Assembly: GCF_045679555.1 (NCBI RefSeq) | Contig: NC_092122.1 | Span: 12,637,043-12,701,042, forward strand | Source of the DNA: Salvelinus alpinus | Taxonomy: Eukaryota > Chordata > Actinopteri > Salmoniformes > Salmonidae | Length of the DNA stretch: 64,000 nt | Direction: 5' to 3' | Part shown: piece after piece, positions 1-26,835 of the stretch | Numbering within the stretch: position 1 is the stretch's first letter | Layout: each line of letters opens with the position of its first letter | The notes under the pieces: generated by a model | What the model saw: only the letters and a program-made list of their open reading frames with translations | Told to the model about the DNA's origin: nothing | Database searches by the model: none | Translations under genes and position numbers: made by a program

Positions 1-176
1 GCACCCCCCATGTCTGAGACATCGTGCTCAGAATCTATTACCAGCTCGATCTCTCTACTTACAATACCCCCTTCTCAGAAATATCGAGAGAGAGAGAAAT
101 ATAGATACTTTTGTTTATTTTCTACTTCACTTGCTTTGGCAATTTTTAAATATGTTTCCCATGCCAATAAAGCCCT

Positions 177-224
<48 letters not shown>

Positions 225-327
225 GCCAGCAGCTCCCCTCTGTGCACGCAGTCGGAGACAGTTACCACGGATTGTGCAGACAGAGCAATCAGTCCAGTAC
301 TGAGAGCTCGTTTTATTTACGGTAAAA
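1..327. other. upstream flank of mapk11 with GA microsatellite
   Basis: This is the 5' flank and probable 5' UTR of mapk11. It contains a (GA)n tract at about 182-225. No TATA box or other clear promoter element was recognised. The open frame across the GA tract is low complexity (Arg-Glu repeats) and is not called as a gene. Confidence 0.5.
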
Positions 328-9807
<9,480 letters not shown>

Positions 9808-10656
9808 AAGACAAACCCTACCTCCTTCTGCTCGGTCTGTCCCGTCAGCTGAGGAAGGACCGCCGTCTTGTCTCCGTCTGTCTGCCGGCGTTGGGGAGGC
9901 GGGAGGATCCGAGAGAAAGAGAGACCGCGGGCCAAGCAGAAACAACGCTGTGTCCCCTAGAGGCATGACACCCCTCCCCTTGCTCACTGTGACTGGCTAT
10001 TTGACTGCCTGTCAGGAGTTTTGTAAAAGGGGAGCAGGGAGAGGGGAGGTCTGGTTGAACTGAAAGTGATAAGAATACGCACATTACGATGATTACAGGG
10101 AGCATGTTTTGATAGGTATATGTTTACAGTCTGTTGAAGAGAGGTAGGAGAGAGAGACAGAGACAGAGAGAGAAAGTAGCACTAGGGTTTTCAAACCTAC
10201 CTAAGGGTCCAACTGGTAAATGGTCATTGGCTATAGGTTACTGGAAATCTTTCGTCATGAAGACATTTTATAAGCAGTCATAACGGATGTCAGTTTAAGT
10301 CTGCTTATAACACCTGTTATGTCATGGTAATGACAGTTTTATGACAGAGGGTTCTAGTGAATTGTTGTGAAGAATTTTCCACACATTTTATCATATTTCT
10401 ATTTTAGTTGTAGCAAATATCTGTTATTTCACAGAAACTTACATAAGATGGTTCCTCCCTTGAAATAGACCAATGAATGCCCTTTGTGCTGTTACTGCAC
10501 AACATCCCCCAACACCCACCAATATGCCACTGAATGACCAATGACAGAGATATACTGTACATGGACAGGATTAGTGGCTGTACACCGGTGGTAGTGTTTT
10601 GTTTACGGAGACATAACTGCATTGCTGCAAATGCTATGTAGATATGTCCCAATGTA
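9808..10656 (+). other. mapk11: mapk11 3' UTR and downstream flank
   Basis: The sequence follows the mapk11 stop codon and includes a GA-rich patch at about 10147-10175. No AATAAA was found close to the stop. The first clear ones are at about 12034 and 12553, beyond a Tc1 remnant, so the transcript end is undetermined. Confidence 0.4.
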
Positions 10657-11183
10657 CAGGTAACTGCCAACATAAAGAATACATCAACATAAAGTGTTTT
10701 AATAGGGCATTGGGCCAACACAAGCCAGAGCAGATTCAATGCACCTTGGCAAAGTTTCTGGAACTCTATTAGACGGATGCGACACCATTCTTCCATGGGA
10801 AATGCCATAATTTGGTGTTTTGTTGAGGGTGGTGGAAAACACTGTCTCAGGTGCCGTTCCAGAATCTCCCATAAGTGTTCAATTGGGTTGAGATCTGGTG
10901 ACTGAGACGGCCATGGCATATGGTTTACATCGTTTTCATGCACATCGAACCATTCAGTAACCATTCGTCCCCTGTCGATGGGGGCATTGTCATCCTATGG
11001 GGGCATAGCCATGGTGGCCAAAATAATGGCCTGCCCAGAATTGTTATACATGACCCTAAACATGATGGGATGTTAATTGATTAATTAACTCAGAAACCAC
11101 ACCTATGTGGAAGCACCTGCTTTCAATGTGCTCTTTGTATCTCTTATTAACTCAAGTGTTTCCATTATTTTGGCAGTTACCTG
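10657..11183 (-). mobile_element. internally deleted Tc1-like transposon
   Basis: The inverted ends CAGGTAACTGCCAA and TTGGCAGTTACCTG are each flanked by TA, the Tc1/mariner target duplication. On the minus strand a relic of the transposase C-terminus is readable ([20 protein letters not shown]), containing the SPDLNPIE block with the third catalytic residue. At 527 bp it has lost most of the transposase gene. Confidence 0.85.
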
Positions 11184-11316
11184 TATGTAGGCTATGCATT
11201 TGTTGCTGGTATCACCCATTTCAGATTCCACTTGGCTCCAGTCCAACAGGTTTTACTAGTCCCTGGCTCTGTTGAGAAACTAAAACTTATAGCTGAAGTT
11301 TACATCTGAACATTCA

Positions 11317-11488
11317 GCAGATACTATTACCCACAGTGACTCCCACAGATACCATTACTCACAGTGACTCCCACAGATACCATTACTCACAGTGACTCCC
11401 ACAGATACCATTACCCACAGTGAATCCCACAGATACCATTACCCACAGTGACTCCCACAGATACCATTACCCACAGTGATTCCCAGAT
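11317..11488. repeat. 28-bp minisatellite, about 6 copies
   Basis: The unit acagataccattacccaca plus gtgactccc repeats head to tail with a few substitutions (actcac/acccac, gactccc/gaatccc). It lies in the mapk11-mapk12 spacer. There are no unique spacers between units, so it is not a CRISPR array. Confidence 0.9.
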
Positions 11489-12582
11489 GCATTATGCCGA
11501 TTCAATTGAATTTACAATAGGTCTGAATGTTGTAGTTTCAGAGGTCTAATATTCAGCATGTTTTAAAGGGGCGTACTGAGGTGAACGAATTACAGGGGAG
11601 TAAAATAATTCAATTTTCAGTAAAAAAACATGTTCTGGAACTGCAACATATACTACCCCAAGAACTACAACAACAATCATATACACAATGCCTCAATTAC
11701 AGTAGATATAATCCAAAATACTCTCTCGGTTGATGTTTGACTATTTACGGTCCTGTATGTGTCATGTACAAATGTTGGTGGATTTAAATAGAACTGCAAA
11801 AAAGATGAATGTATACAAAACTGTATGTTTAAAAAAACAAGTGTCTTTTCATTCTATGGTGGCATGAAGTTTAACTGTAAAATTTCTGCCATATGCATTT
11901 CCAATCAATAACCGAATGTCAACTCTGTGTCATAATGCCATGACAATTGATGTCAACCAACTCAACTCTATTACAACAGTTATAACACCACTATGCAGCA
12001 TGAACAAGTAAACATTTGGTTACACATATTCAGAATAAATCAAATCGATCTATTCCCTGTCTTGTTAACGTCATGAATGTGTGCATCAATCCAGTCTTGT
12101 TTTCTCCCAAAAATGATTAAGTCTGTTGTTGTATGGACAAATTCCTTTACGTTTTCAAGTATCACGCAGCAGCCTATCAGCACTATGTCAGTGGTGAGAA
12201 TCTGTCATGTGCATAGCATGTTGTGGCATTATGAAAGACCACTTTACTCCAGAGTTACGGCCTACTCATTCCTCCTCCACATGGCCAAAGTTCCATCAAT
12301 ACTCCCAGCCCACACACAGTAGCTTTCCAGTGCTTTATGGGTTCCAAGTCTGAGTATACATGGCCTTTTCTGTGTGTGTTTGTGTGTGTGTGTCAATTTG
12401 CCTTCAAGGTCCATTCTTGTATGTTTCCAGCAAACATGCCTGCAGGCATCGAACTATGTCGTAATCTCTCAGCTACAGAACAGAGGCAGTATTATGAGAG
12501 ACCACCCTTCTGATCATCATGACGACACATGTATCCTCTTCTTCCTCGTCATCAATAAAAGCTAAATTCATCACCAGTTATC

Positions 12583-12586
<4 letters not shown>
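11489..12586. other. mapk11-mapk12 intergenic sequence
   Basis: No gene was recognised. AATAAA sites lie at 12034 and 12553. The short open frames at 12077-12565 lack family signals. Confidence 0.35.

Positions 12587-12640
<54 letters not shown>
12587..12640. repeat. (TG)n microsatellite
   Basis: A pure TG dinucleotide run of about 54 bp in the mapk11-mapk12 spacer. Confidence 0.95.
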
Positions 12641-12641
<1 letters not shown>

Positions 12642-12858
12642 CCTACATGTACATTTATTTACTTCTGAGCCTGTATATAAACAGCAACAACACTATCAGC
12701 AAAGCAGAAAGGAAGGCTGACCAAGGGAGGCCAGGGAAATACTAAAATAACTTTCATCCCTATCTTCAGGCTAGGCTAGCTCTCTTCGCTATCTCATGGC
12801 AACAGACAGCATTTTGGCAACATTCCTTATAACTTGATTGTAAGACAATAAGGAGCCA

Positions 12859-13004
12859 GGGCGGCAGGTAGCCTAGCTGTTAAGAGTGTTGCTGGTTCGA
12901 ATCCCTGAGTCGACTAGGTGAAAAATATGCCCATGTGCCCTTCAGCAAGGCTCATAACCTTAATCTGGATAAAGAGCATCTGATAAATTACTAAAATGTT
13001 AAAA
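12859..13004 (+). mobile_element. HpaI-type tRNA-derived SINE fragment
   Basis: It has the head gggcggcaggtagcctag, a B-box-like ggttcgaatccc, and the tail aagagcatctgataaattac, the usual salmonid HpaI SINE order. It is somewhat diverged and lies about 350 bp upstream of mapk12 exon 1. Confidence 0.8.
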
Positions 13005-13359
13005 TTAGTCTGGACACAGACACACCCATCAATAGCACAGGGAGTGTGTTCTATTGTTTACCTTTTTCTGACAAAATCCAGAGAGGTCATGCCACCAGGC
13101 GATGGTGTGTTCACCAGTGATACCGTTGACGTTTTAGAAACGAGTGAGACCAGTCACTGATTACGGTTCTTTAGTCGTGTCACTGGAGACCACTGTCGGT
13201 CAACGGATTGCATTGCGCATTTGCCGAGTGCTAGAGAGTGTGTAGGTGGTGGCGGCTACATGAGAGCAAGTGAACGAAGTGTCTCATGCACAACAACGGG
13301 TCATTATCCCTGAATTAAGAGTTAGCTGGGGATACATTGACCCCCAAATCGATTTGGAT

Positions 13360-18778
<5,419 letters not shown>

Positions 18779-18891
18779 GAGTACACCCATACCTGTCAAT
18801 GGTTATTGTAAGGCGTTGTTGTATTGTACAGATGTAATGCGAATGCAATGTACAGAATGTAGTTTATTGATTATAAATAGATTTTCTGCCA

Positions 18892-18897
18892 AATAAA
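18892..18897 (+). terminator. mapk12: poly(A) signal of mapk12
   Basis: AATAAA about 115 bp after the mapk12 stop codon and before the Tc1 remnant. Confidence 0.75.
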
Positions 18898-19019
18898 CAT
18901 TTTCAAAGATATTGTCAATCTTGTGTAATTGTGGAACTACTGTAACAGCCAACCAATGAACCCCTGGGAAAGAAATTATTACTTGCTTCCCCGTAAACCA
19001 TGAGAATGACTGTAAACTG

Positions 19020-19595
19020 AGACTTTAGAGGGATAGTTCATCAAATGTTCATCAATAAAAGACCACTCTAAAATGAGCAGTTTTGTCACTTAACATTGCC
19101 ACAGATGTCTCAAGCTTTGAGGGAAAGTGCAATTGGCATGCTGACTGCAGGAATGTCCACCAGAGCTGTTGCCAGAGAATTTAATGTTAATTTCTCTACC
19201 ATAAGCTGCTTCCAATGTCGTTTTAGGGAATTTAGCAGTATGTCCAACCGGCCTCACAACCGCAGACCACATGTAAGCACGCCAGCCCAGGACCTCCGGA
19301 TCCTTCACCTGCCAGATAGTCTGACACCAGCCACCCGAACAGCTGATGAAACTGAGTATTTCTGTCTGTAATAAAGCCCTTTTGTTGGGAAAAACAAATT
19401 CTGCTTGGCCTGGCTCCCAAGTGGATGGGCCTACGCCCTCCCAAGCCCACCCATGGCTGAGCCCCCCGCCCAATCATGTGAAATCCATAGATTAGGGCCT
19501 AATGAATTTTTTTAAATAGACTGATTTCCTTATATGAACTGTAACTCAGTAAAATCGTTGAAATTGTTGCATGTTGTGTTTATATGTTTTTTCAG
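19020..19595 (+). mobile_element. Tc1-like transposon remnant with internal deletion
   Basis: The plus strand carries the N-terminal half of a Tc1-type transposase (ALRESAIGMLTAGMSTRAVA, then EFNVNFSTIS; paired-type helix-turn-helix) from 19105 to about 19330. It jumps to the 3' non-coding part (ccatagattagggcctaatg ... gtttatatg ... ttcagTATA). The catalytic DDE region is absent. The left end is indistinct. Confidence 0.8.
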
Positions 19596-19755
19596 TATAA
19601 CATAAATTGACTGCAATATTTTTTAGACTGCAATACACCTGCTCAAACATTGAGATTACCCACGGTCCAGCAAGGACACAGATCGCGTCTGTCTATAAAT
19701 GGAGCACCAACCTTGCTGATTTTAGTTTGGGCCCCTCAAAAGCCTCTGAAAAGCC

Positions 19756-21280
19756 ATGAAGAGAGTCGACGTCTTTATTCTGCTTCTTACTGGTGTGTTG
19801 GTCAACGGAAAAGGTATGCTTTATGTCATGTGTGAGGTTGAGGATTAAAGCCTGAGCATATGTGTAGCAGAGTAACTCAAAATGTGGACTTAATATTTTA
19901 ATCAAAAAGCGTGTGGTCAGAAATCTTTAAAAAAGGAGGTGCTGATTTCTCCAGTAATCAATTAAGTTTTTATTGTGCCCTTGTTTGTGTGTTGCAGACC
20001 TCCGCTGGCAGAACAGCTATGACCAGCCGTTAGATTTTAATTGCCCCTCAGGACAATCCATCTCTCGCATAGTGAGGTGATTCCTTATATTCCATACAAC
20101 CAATCTTCTCCAAAACCTGAATTCTGCACTGACTCACAAGCACAGGTTTCCAAATCAGAGTGTGCTTTTTACTGCTGCAGTGCTGAGTTGACCCTAACCC
20201 TTTCTCAAACCCTAGCAAGCTGTTGCATATCAACAGAGTTGCTGTTGATTCAGATTTGCAATTTTCCATTTTGAGAAATTAAACTGGTTTAACTCTGTAT
20301 TTTGGATTTAGGTTATTGCAATTGCATTCCGGCCAAAATATGTTGGGCAACAATAAAACCTTCAACCTGCATAAATGTTTTCGTATAAATTAAACTATTA
20401 ATTTGTGCATTGTAATGTATTTATCCAATTTTAGTGAGCATAACAACAAACATGAAGACCGTCTGTGGGACTTTGGGTGCAAAGCCACGTTGGACTCAGC
20501 AACTAACTGCTTCACATCTTCCTACGTAAATGACTTCGACAAACCTTTCAGCTACCAATGCCCAAGCCACCAGGTCATCACAGGGATGAACAGCTATCAT
20601 GAGAACAAGCATGAGGACAGAAGGTGAGATGTAAATGAATCACTATTCACATGAAATAAATACAAATCTTCAAGAAATGACTTTGTCAAATCAAACAAAA
20701 TAACTAGGGCTTTACAATGATAGTGAAATTAGAAGACATTTGGGGATTAAATGGTGTAAAATCCTAGAAGTGACACAGGGTTGACGGAGGCACTGTTTTT
20801 GTTGAACAACCCTACTATAATCTGAATTACAAGGTCGATACAAAAAATATATCATAATTCAAACCTAATTTTTACCATTGTACAGAGATGGAAGTTCACC
20901 TGCTGTGGAGCCAGCAACTTCTGTACTGACATCTGCCAGTGGACCAACTACTTAAACTGCTTTGATGAGGCCTTCACTTTTAATGTCCCACCAAATTCCT
21001 ACCTCATTGCAGTTGAAAGCTTCCATGAAAACAAGCATGAGTGAGTATGATTATTCATTGGTACTGTATGCTAATGTAATGGATTCCAAGCATTTTCTCT
21101 CTCTCTGTGTGTGTGTGTATCTACAGTATCTGTGTGTCATATTCTTGCTGTTGGATTAAACAAGCTTCAGGAAATGATGAATTGACTACAAAACTAACAG
21201 GAACAAAATGTTTGTTTGTCTTGTGTACTTTCAGAGATCTTCGCTGGAAATACCAATACTGGACCGAAAGATCATGCTGA
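19756..21280 (+). CDS. dermatopontin-like secreted protein, complete, 5 exons
   Basis: Exons: 19756-19813, 19998-20076, 20435-20623, 20888-21040, 21235-21280, giving 525 nt and 174 aa. Residues 1-18 (MKRVDVFILLLTGVLVNG) are a signal peptide. The mature protein has the dermatopontin pattern: DFNCPSGQSISRIVSEHNNK, FSYQCPSHQVITGMNSYHEN and WKFTCCGASN, with repeated HEDR[LR]W elements (HEDRLWDF, HEDRRWKF, HEDLRWKY) and paired cysteines. Dermatopontin and the related invertebrate haemagglutinin/amebocyte-aggregation factors are extracellular; the former binds decorin and TGF-beta. The exact function here is not predictable. The exon 4 acceptor is the second AG of cagag, which keeps the RRWKF frame. 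It is shorter than human DPT (201 aa). A weak poly(A) signal ATTAAA is at 21356. A decayed relative lies at 26251. Confidence 0.85.
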
Positions 21281-21633
21281 ATCTATAACTGATTCTACCT
21301 ACAATCAGATTATTTCATCCATTGTTGCCTTTTGATAATCTTGAAAGAAATTCATGATTAAAGATACTTGCATCAAATTATTGTGTTTCATTTCACTGCA
21401 CTGACATTTAAATGACTGATTATGCTTGTTTCTGGTCAAGATATAAACTCTATACAGTACTGTAATGGACGGCAAATGGTTATCTCAGACAATAATTACT
21501 AAAACATTGGGTCACACTTTGTTTGGATAGTCCCCTATAGAGGATCTATAGCGGCTCAAACCATCAACAGACTATCAACTGCAACTCTGTTGATATGCAA
21601 CAGCTTGCTATGGTTAGGTTTAGGGTTAGAGTT

Positions 21634-21755
21634 AGTCAAATCAAATCAAATTTTATTTGTCACATGCGCTGAATACAACAATACAGTGAAATGCTTACTT
21701 ACAAACCCTTAACCAACAATGCAGTTTTAAGAAAATACACCAAAAAAAGGGTTGG
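21634..21755 (-). mobile_element. LINE 3' end fragment
   Basis: tcaaatcaaatcaaattttatttgtcacatg followed by gtgaaatgcttacttacaaa matches the tail of the LINE at 2590. It is a short 5'-truncated copy in minus orientation, downstream of the dermatopontin-like gene. Confidence 0.7.
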
Positions 21756-22818
21756 GGTTAAAGGGAAAGTTCAGTATTTTACAACTTGTTTTTAGATGGT
21801 TCCTGCCCCTGAAAGTAATCTATGGATCAGGAAAAACTGTAATACATGGTTTGGTTTTTCTTCTAATAGCCACTACAAACTTCAGCTAACTTCAGCCTCT
21901 GCTGGTTTAAAATCAATGGGAGTGATGTGGGCATGCAGTGACCGTTAAAAAAGCCATAGACAAATTAACTGAATTATTTGCTTTGACGTAACTTTAAATG
22001 ATTAGGCTTCTTCAATTCTTAAACATCTTAACCATGGATTACAGTTTCTCCTGGCCCATAGACAACCTTCAGGGGGAGGATCCATCTAACATGAAGGTGT
22101 AAAATAATGAACTTCCCCTTTAAGGCATTTACTGAGATACTGCTGTCAGGCTTCTACCCATTGAGAAAAGTGTATGCTGTTCTAGTCTGCCTAGTGTCTG
22201 TGTCCTCTCGAGCCTGCCTAACGGTCCTAAACTGACCTGGTAACGTTTCCCCCCAATGTAAAAATGTATAATATAAAATGTATATCTGAACCCTTTCAGG
22301 TTGTTAGGAAAACATCTAATTCTGTTGATTCTTTTCACACAATCATATTTGGACAGATCTTGTGGGACTCTACTCCACATCAGTGGAGAGAATGTGATGT
22401 ACATAATGTCATTTATTGGTTTATTCATTATGAAGTTAACCTATTTAAACCTTTTCATTTTCAAATATCTTCCCAATGGTGTCTGTGTCTTTTCAAACTA
22501 GCAGCCAAGTAACCCCTGACCCATTTACACTTGACCCATGGTTCTCACTGTAACACAGAGGTCAATTAAAAATAGTTGACACATTTCTAGCACACAAAAA
22601 CCATCCTGTTATGCAATTCCTGACAGGTTATACTGTTATTTAGTGTATTTATGTTGAACTTTTCCCTTTCAGCACACCTGTTCAAACACTGAGATTACCC
22701 ATGTACATGGCTGAAAAACCAACAAGGTCTTTAGCTCAGTCATCCTATCGGTTTCTATGAATATATATTTAGCCCTGCTTGTTGTGCTTTGGTCAGATCC
22801 CACACCTCTGTGAAGCTA
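21756..22818. other. intergenic sequence
   Basis: No gene was recognised. The small open frames near 22129-22512 have no domain signature. Confidence 0.3.
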
Positions 22819-24274
22819 CAGCGCCCTCAGAAAAGAATTCACCCCCCTTTACTTTTTCCAAAATGTGTTGTGTTTCAGCCTGAATTTAAAACTGATTCAA
22901 TTGAGATTTGTGTCACGGGCCTGCACACAATACCCCATAATGTCAAACTGGAATTATGTTTTTAGACATTTTTGCAAATTCATAAAAAATGAAAAGCTAA
23001 AATGTCTTAAGTCAATAAGTATTCAACCTCTTTGTTATGGCAAGCCTAAATAAGTTCAGGAGTAAAAATGTGCTTAACAAGTCACATAATAAATTGCATG
23101 GACACACTATTTATGCAATAATAGTGTTTAACATTGAATGACTTCCTCATCTCTGTACCCCACATATTCAATTATCTGTAAGGTCCCTCAGTCGAACAGT
23201 GAATTTCAAACACAGATTCAACCACAAAGACCAGGGAGTGTTTCCAATGCCTCGCAAAGAAGGGCACCTATTGGTAGATGGGTAAACATTATGTAAAGCA
23301 GACATTGAATGTCCCTTTGAGCATGGTGAAGTTATTAATTACACTTTGGATGGTGTATCAATACACCCAGTCACTACAAAAATACAAGAGTCCTTCCTAA
23401 CTCAATTGCCAGAGAGGAAGGAAACCACTCAGGGATTTCACCATGAGGCCAATAGTGACTTTAAACATTTAATGGCTGTGATAGGAGAAAACTGAGGATG
23501 GTTCAACAACATTGTAGTTACTCCACAATACTAACCTAATTGAGAGAAAAGAAGGAAGCTTCCAAAAACATGCATCTTGTTTGCAACAAGGCACTAAAGT
23601 ATACAGTGTTATGTTTGGAGCAAATCCAATTCAACACATTACTGAGCACTACTCTCCATATTTTCAAGCATAGTGGTGGCTGCATCATGTTATGGGTACG
23701 CTTGTAATCATTAAGGACTGGGGAATTTTTCAGGAGAAAAAATACATGTAATAGAGCTTAAGCACAGACAAAACCTGGTTCCAACAGACACCGGGAGTCA
23801 AATTTACCTTTCAGCAGGACAATAACCTAAAACACAAGGCCAAATATACAAATATCTTGCTTACCAAGATGACATTAAATGTTCCTGAGTGGCCTAGTTA
23901 CAGTTTTAACTTTTATCGGCTTGAAAATCTATGGCAAGACTTGAAAATGGCTTGAGGAAAATTAAAAAGAACGATGTGCAAATATTGTACAATCCAGGTG
24001 TGCAAAGCTCCCAGAAAGGCTCACAGCTGTAATCTTTACCAAAGGTGATTCTAACATGTATTGACTTAGGGGGTTGAATATTTATGTAATCAAGATATAT
24101 TAGTGTTTTATATTTCATTAATAATTTACAAATGTTCGAAGAAAAAAATTTGCTTTGACAATACAGAATATTTTGTGTAGTTCGTTGACAAAAAATGACA
24201 TTTAAATCCATTTTAATCCCACACAACAAAATGTGGAAAAAGTCAAGGGGTGTGGATACTTTCTGAAGGCACTG
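22819..24274. mobile_element. old full-length Tc1-like copy
   Basis: The ends cagcgccctcag and gaaggcactg are bounded by TA. It carries the block ttggatggtgtatcaataca, which also occurs at 27075 and 35660, and the 3' block aggactggggaatttttcag. Many stops are present and no transposase is open. It belongs to the same family as the 26836 and 33429 copies. Confidence 0.8.
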
Positions 24275-24276
24275 TA

Positions 24277-25010
24277 GCTATTTGTCAGTCTTATGGCTTG
24301 GGAATAGAAGCTGTTCATGAACCTGTTGGTGTCAGACTTGATGCACCAGTACCACTTGCTGTGTGGAAGCAGAGAGAACAGTCTATGGCTTGGGTGGCTA
24401 AGAGTCTAATGATTTTCAGGGCCTTCCTTTCACACTGCCTGATATAGAGGTCCTGGATGGCAGGGAGCTCAGCCCCAGTGATGTATTGGGCCGTCCGCAC
24501 CACACTCTGTAGCGCCATGCGATCGAGGGCAGTGCTGTTGCCATACCAAGCAGTGATGCAGCCAGTCAGGATTCTCTCAGTGGTGCAGCTGTAGAACTTT
24601 TGGAGGATTTTAGGGCCCTTTCCAAACCTGTTCAACTACCTTGGTGCTGTTGCACCTTCTTCACAACTGTGCGCATGTGAGTGGACCATTTTAAATCCTT
24701 AGTGATTTGGACACCGAGGAACTTGAAGCTCTTGTTAATGTGGATGTGGGCATGCTCGGACCCCCCCCCCCCCCCCCCATTTTCTGTAGTCCACGATCAG
24801 CTCCTTGGTCTTACTGACGTTGAGGGAGGGGTTATTGTCTCGGCACCACACCACACAGGTCTCTGACCTTCTTCCTGTAGTTTGTCTCATTGTTGCCGGT
24901 GATCAGGCCTACCACCGTTGTGTCGTCAGAAAACTTAATGATGGTGTTGGAGTCGTACGTGGCAACGTAGTCGTGGGTGAACAGGGAGCACAGGAGGGGA
25001 CTAAGCAAAA
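24277..25010 (-). mobile_element. jockey/Rex-like LINE fragment with RT active site
   Basis: On the minus strand 24832-25010 reads HDYVATYDSNTIIKFSDDTT, with the reverse transcriptase catalytic box (F/Y)xDD as FSDD. Further downstream come [12 protein letters not shown] and VVRTAQYITGAELPAIQDLY. A poly-C run lies at about 24761-24778. It directly abuts the Tc1 copy ending at 24274. It is 5' truncated and interrupted. Confidence 0.8.
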
Positions 25011-26250
25011 AATGACCGTGAATATGCCTGCCAGCTGATCTGCTCATGTTCTGAGAACGCACCCTGGAATATCACTCAAGGGCACAGGCTAGCAGCTTCT
25101 CTTTGAGCGATTTTCCGCATGATCCTAAAGCCAGCCGATCAATACGCCTAACAGCCGTTGCATTTTAATCCGGACTGGAATGATTGGTTTGTTAATAAGA
25201 CCCCAAACAATATAGCTTTGTGACATTTAACAAGTAATGTTTATATCAAGGAATGTAATTAATTGACCACTAGATATATTATCTTACATTAAGTGCTATT
25301 TGTATACGCAGATCATATAGAATGCATCCTGAAATACTGTTCTATTGTTTTTGAGCTGACAGAAAACATTCTATTTCATAGTTCATATTTTCAATGGACA
25401 GTCAAGCTACTGTATGTGCACTGGGAAGATTATTTTCTCATTGTACATTTAATGTTTATTACAGTCATGTAGACTGGCTTAAACTTCAGAAAGACCTTTG
25501 TATAGGCGGAATCAACAACAAAAAAGTGTGTTGCTTTGTGTGGTAAATTACTGGCTTGATAAGATGGCTCATGCAATGTTTATTATGCAACAGATCCTAC
25601 TTCACATTCTTCAAAATGTTGTCACAGGTATGTAGCTATGCCTTCTTGCCTTTTACCAGAGATATCTGATCTGTCAGATGATTGGGTAAGTAGATTTAAT
25701 CACATGTGATTATTACCTAATGTACAGTAAGGGTATAAAATAGCATCACTTGTCTAAGGAGACAATATTTCCTGCAGAGAGCCAAACATAGAGAATCCCT
25801 TCGTCAGGCTTCATCCTTATGACAGGTAAGAGCAGTCATCTCGATCCATTTACTGTGGATAACATTGCCAATGGTTACGTTCCAATGTCCATATTATCAT
25901 ACCACTTAGAATGAACAAATTAATTTGGCATGCATTCTAAGTGGTATGATGGCGTGGATATTGGAACAGAACTCTGGTGCCAACAATTTGGTCTCTCTCA
26001 GCAGGATATAGAGTTGCAGGGTGGGATAATGGCTTTGATGCACCGTTTATGTCCTTTCCAATCTATGTAGTTACTAGGGTAAAAGGGGTGACTGGTAGGA
26101 AATATTTGTGTTTCATGTGTTATGGAAAACATATTATTTTGCCCTAATTGTAACTGTTATGCTGAAGAGATGCTAAGTCAGTATCGGCCATACCTTTTGT
26201 TTTATAGTGATGTATGCTGACTTATACCATCTGATATTGTTTTGTTTCAG
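25011..26250. other. intergenic sequence with a strong hairpin
   Basis: Apart from the hairpin at 25880-25966 no element was recognised. A potential donor-like gacag|gtaaga at 25825 follows a short pyrimidine-poor stretch and could be a relic exon of the decayed dermatopontin-like gene, but this is weak. Confidence 0.3.
25880..25966. repeat. 34-bp imperfect inverted repeat (hairpin)
   Basis: The left arm contains ttatcataccacttagaatg; the right arm starts cattctaagtggtatgat and ends gatattggaa. The arms pair with about 4 mismatches around a loop of about 19 nt. It is probably a palindromic MITE end structure. Confidence 0.75.
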
Positions 26251-26835
26251 ATACCACAGTAACCACCACGAGGACAGGTTATGCTAATAACTACGACAAC
26301 TTTATGGACTTTACATGCTGAACCAACCATGCAATTGCTGGGGTGTACAGCTATCACAGTAACCACCACGAGGACAGGAGGTGGGTCTCTTCATTTCAGT
26401 ATATAGAATAATCACATTCAGATTTTCAGGCATTTTGTGAATTTCTTAGGAACACAAATTTGTCTTAGTCATTTTGAGCAAGGCTGAGGAACAATTTACA
26501 TTGTAATAAGTCAGATGAGGCCTAAGAAACATTACCTTCTTTACTCAGTTTCTCTAGTATCCTCGGTTACAAATGTCTGAGAATCCTGATCAACTACCAA
26601 CAAGATCAGTGCCCTCATGTTACTCCACTCTCCAGTACTTAAATGTTTAATGAAGGGAGAAAGTATAGTCAATTAACCCACTTTAATATGAATTTATTGT
26701 CTGTCCCTTTTCAGTTGGAGGTTTTACTGCTGTTCTGTCCTTAAGATTTGTACCTTTGACTGCCAGGTTACACCCTGGGTCAACTACAGTACTGGGATGA
26801 GGCATTCACCTACAAAGCCACCAGTACCAACGATC
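26251..26835 (+). pseudogene. decayed dermatopontin-like gene, interrupted by Tc1
   Basis: Two exon-like pieces match the dermatopontin-like gene at 19756. 26251-26380 encodes NNYDNFMDFTC, then a stop, then AGVYSYHSNHHEDRR, ending at a proper donor (gtgggt). 26715-26835 opens after a TTTTCAG acceptor with WRFYCCSVLKICTFDC and VTPWVNY. The reading frame then shifts by one base in the region matching NCFDEAFTF. A Tc1 copy follows at 26836, so the 3' exon is lost. The in-frame stop, shift and missing ends indicate a pseudogene. Confidence 0.75.

Noticed and set aside
10-303. 97-codon frame at the left edge
   Set aside because: It reads through a GA repeat into the mapk11 5' flank and has no family signature.
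11317-11488. Possible CRISPR-like array
   Set aside because: The 28-bp units are directly contiguous with no unique spacers, and the genome is a vertebrate.
13270-13359. Upstream start for mapk12 at 13270
   Set aside because: It would add 30 residues not found in p38 gamma proteins; the ATG at 13360 gives the usual N-terminus.
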